A stretch of 64,000 nucleotides of DNA from Cryptobacteroides sp934698975 (GTDB taxonomy: Bacteria; Bacteroidota; Bacteroidia; Bacteroidales; UBA932): contig CAKUVR010000009.1 in NCBI GenBank assembly GCA_934698975.1, forward strand, positions 26,434-90,433. Direction: 5' to 3'. A program made the position numbers and the translations under genes. How positions within the stretch are numbered: the stretch's first letter is position 1; each line of letters opens with the position of its first letter. Shown in pieces: positions 62,376 through 64,000 of this stretch. The notes below the pieces were generated by a model. The model was not told where the DNA came from and did no database searches. It worked only from the letters and a program-made list of their open reading frames with translations.

Positions 62376-63806
62376 CTACCTAAACAGGTCTTCCAAAGTA
62401 AGTACTTTCTGGAAGCGGCTTGAATATTCATTTTTCTTGAGTCCGTATGTTGTGATAAGCACGCTTGCTATGCTTCGTTTATGGTTGAACATTTCTGATA
62501 TTCGGTCTATGCGGTTTGATATTTTGCGTGCATATTCCGACGTGACACAGTACTCATCGTTGCAGAATTTAATCTCACAGACGTTTACGACTCTGTCGGC
62601 CCTGTCTATAAGCATATCTATCTGCATTCCTTCTTTCGTCTCAGTACCGCCAGCGTACCATGCTGATTCTGTGGAAAGAACTCCGGATATCCCTAATGCC
62701 TGCTTTATCTGGTCAATATGATAGAACACCACTTCTTCAAAGGCGTATCCCAACCAACTGTTCATTGAAGGAGAATTGTAGTGCGTTTGCCAGAAATACT
62801 TTTGTCCTTTGTTGTTTTTTACATAATGAAGATAGAATGAACAGAATGAATCTGATAACCGGTACTTTGGTTTCTTCTCGCCAAAAGGTATGTATGATAT
62901 GATGAGTCTGCTTTTCTCAAGGGCGGCCAATGATCGTGAGAACGTACCGCCAGAGGTTGTTTTCAACTCTTCAACCAATTCCTCTCGTGTAAGTCCACAC
63001 CTTTTTTTACCAATAGCAGTCACAATTGATTTCAGTGTTTCCGGATTTGCGAATTGAGAAGAAAAGAGTTTGTCAAATTCATCATAGAGGATGGAATCCT
63101 TGTCAAAAAACAAAGTGTCAATGTTTTGGACAACGCTGAGGTCTTCTTGAAATTGTGACAGATAATACGGAATACCTCCGAAAGCCATATATGCCTGCAC
63201 TACATCATATTTGTCTAAATGAAATCCTTCCTCTTTGAAAAACGCGTCGCATTCCCTCAATGTGAAGGGGCGAACGTATATACTGGTTGTCACTCTGTCA
63301 TACAAACCTCCCTTGCTGTCCAGCATTTCATCGCAAATCCAAGAAGTGGCTGAACCGCATACGATTAGCTTTACATGGCTGCGTGCGGAACACCAATCAT
63401 TGCAGAAATGCTCAAAGGCACTTACAAATCCTGATCGCGGTGTGTCCATCCAAGGGAGTTCATCAATGAATATGACTTGATTGTTTCCATCGGCTTTATG
63501 GTCCATCAATTCCTGTAATAGGTGAAAGGCTTCAATCCATGTCTTTGGACAGGTCTCCACGCTTGAAAGACCATAGGATTTCATGGAGTAGAAGAACTCT
63601 GCCAGTTGGTTCTGAAGCAGGCCTTTTGCTGATCCTTTATCAATAGGAGATACTGCGGTATGCTTGAAGGCAAAACTGTTATTGAAAAATTCGTTGATCA
63701 AGAACGTCTTGCCCACGCGTCTTCTTCCATAGACTACAACGATTTGAGCCTTGTTTCTTTCCAACGCTCTTTGCAGCTTTTGCTTTTCAGATTCTCTACC
63801 AACCAT
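62376..63806 (-). CDS. AAA ATPase with C-terminal DUF234 domain
   Basis: A 476-residue protein of the archaeal-type ATPase family: P-loop VVVYGRRRVGKTFLINEFF at about residue 25, Walker B VIFIDELPWMD near 115, and sensor VKLIVCGSATSWI. A winged-helix-like segment (LTREELVEELKTTSGGTFSRSL) follows, then a DUF234 domain (residues about 325-476: GYAFEEVVFYHI, QIDMLIDRADRVVNVCEIKF) whose D-x-(E-x-K)-like pattern resembles PD-(D/E)XK nucleases. Start ATG 63806 or 63812. Its role is unknown; such genes are often multi-copy and mobile. Four repeated boxes lie directly upstream. Confidence 0.85.
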   Translation of the reverse strand: MVGRESEKQKLQRALERNKAQIVVVYGRRRVGKTFLINEFFNNSFAFKHTAVSPIDKGSAKGLLQNQLAEFFYSMKSYGLSSVETCPKTWIEAFHLLQELMDHKADGNNQVIFIDELPWMDTPRSGFVSAFEHFCNDWCSARSHVKLIVCGSATSWICDEMLDSKGGLYDRVTTSIYVRPFTLRECDAFFKEEGFHLDKYDVVQAYMAFGGIPYYLSQFQEDLSVVQNIDTLFFDKDSILYDEFDKLFSSQFANPETLKSIVTAIGKKRCGLTREELVEELKTTSGGTFSRSLAALEKSRLIISYIPFGEKKPKYRLSDSFCSFYLHYVKNNKGQKYFWQTHYNSPSMNSWLGYAFEEVVFYHIDQIKQALGISGVLSTESAWYAGGTETKEGMQIDMLIDRADRVVNVCEIKFCNDEYCVTSEYARKISNRIDRISEMFNHKRSIASVLITTYGLKKNEYSSRFQKVLTLEDLFR

Positions 63807-63814
63807 AATCATCC

Positions 63815-63917
63815 CTTATTTGGCCACAAATATATAAAACATCCCCATTTTGGCCAAATAAAATTCCTTATTTAGCCAAAAGTAGGTAGAATATATGGGT
63901 TTTGGCTAAACAAGGTG
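63815..63917. promoter_or_regulatory. Four alternating TTATTTGGCCAAA-type boxes upstream of the ATPase gene
   Basis: Boxes: CCTTATTTGGCCACAAA (63814-63830, plus), TTTTGGCCAAATAA (63848-63861, minus), CCTTATTTAGCCAAAAG (63867-63882, plus) and GTTTTGGCTAAACAAGG (63899-63915, minus). Orientation alternates plus, minus, plus, minus, and the two central boxes form an inverted repeat. A likely autoregulatory operator. The last 85 bases of the window show nothing further. Confidence 0.6.
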
Positions 63918-64000
63918 GTAGGTTTGACCTTCCCTGAGAATGGTTGACACTTTAGAGGTTGTTTAACTGATATACTTTACAGCATCTCTGAACTGGTTTA

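Overview
The window looks like chromosomal DNA of a Bacteroidota bacterium, most likely order Bacteroidales. Evidence: a SusC/SusD pair, TonB-dependent receptor genes, fimbrillin-family lipoproteins, GLUG/DUF4886 surface lipoproteins, an alpha2-type glycyl-tRNA synthetase, a two-subunit SdhA/SdhB pair of the Bacteroides fumarate reductase type, few Shine-Dalgarno sequences, and repeated -7 elements of the form TAnnTTTG (one, for tonB, with a TTTG box exactly 19 bp upstream). Genus cannot be fixed from the sequence alone. No rRNA, tRNA, CRISPR array, intact insertion sequence or phage was seen.

Layout. 0-6.1 kb: end of one GLUG-repeat surface protein, a 1391-residue lipoprotein ending in a DUF4886 SGNH-like domain, and a secreted endonuclease/exonuclease/phosphatase. 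6.2-17.5 kb (minus): glycyl-tRNA synthetase, then an envelope/maintenance cluster read mfd, coaX, outer-membrane barrel, TPR protein, lptC, ppiD. 17.7-22.7 kb (plus): ruvB overlapping a secreted Ntn-hydrolase, then sdhA and sdhB without a cytochrome b gene beside them. 23.3-27.2 kb: a membrane LytTR regulator, a TonB-dependent receptor broken by one frameshift and two stop codons, and a TPR protein. 27.5-35.9 kb: housekeeping genes hflX, tonB, ybeY, mnmG, ruvA, sufS, sufE, a DUF59 Fe-S factor and folK; mnmG and sufS each carry a palindrome matching the ParB site parS, suggesting an origin-proximal position. 36.0-49.1 kb (minus): a polysaccharide utilization locus with a DUF6377-type regulator, GLUG lipoprotein, SusC, SusD, a MetallophosN/C phosphoesterase and a GH13 glycosidase. 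49.1-52.7 kb: ychF, a second nuclease/phosphatase-fold protein and galK. 52.8-56.7 kb (minus): three tandem fimbrillin-family lipoproteins. 56.8-61.8 kb (minus): a very tight six-gene operon of exported proteins of unknown function (two paralogous lipoproteins, a barrel, a DUF6175-like protein and two others). 62.4-63.8 kb: an AAA ATPase/DUF234 gene preceded by four copies of a TTATTTGGCCAAA-like box.

The best candidates for undescribed biology are the six-gene exported-protein operon beside the fimbrillins, the phosphoesterase plus GH13 utilization locus with its palindromic operator candidate, and the decaying receptor between two intact partners. At the DNA level, the parS pair, a hairpin with a conserved CACGTTAC loop found between two convergent gene pairs, and an interspersed TTCGACAAGCTCAG-type repeat deserve attention. 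All calls come from reading the sequence; no database search was run.
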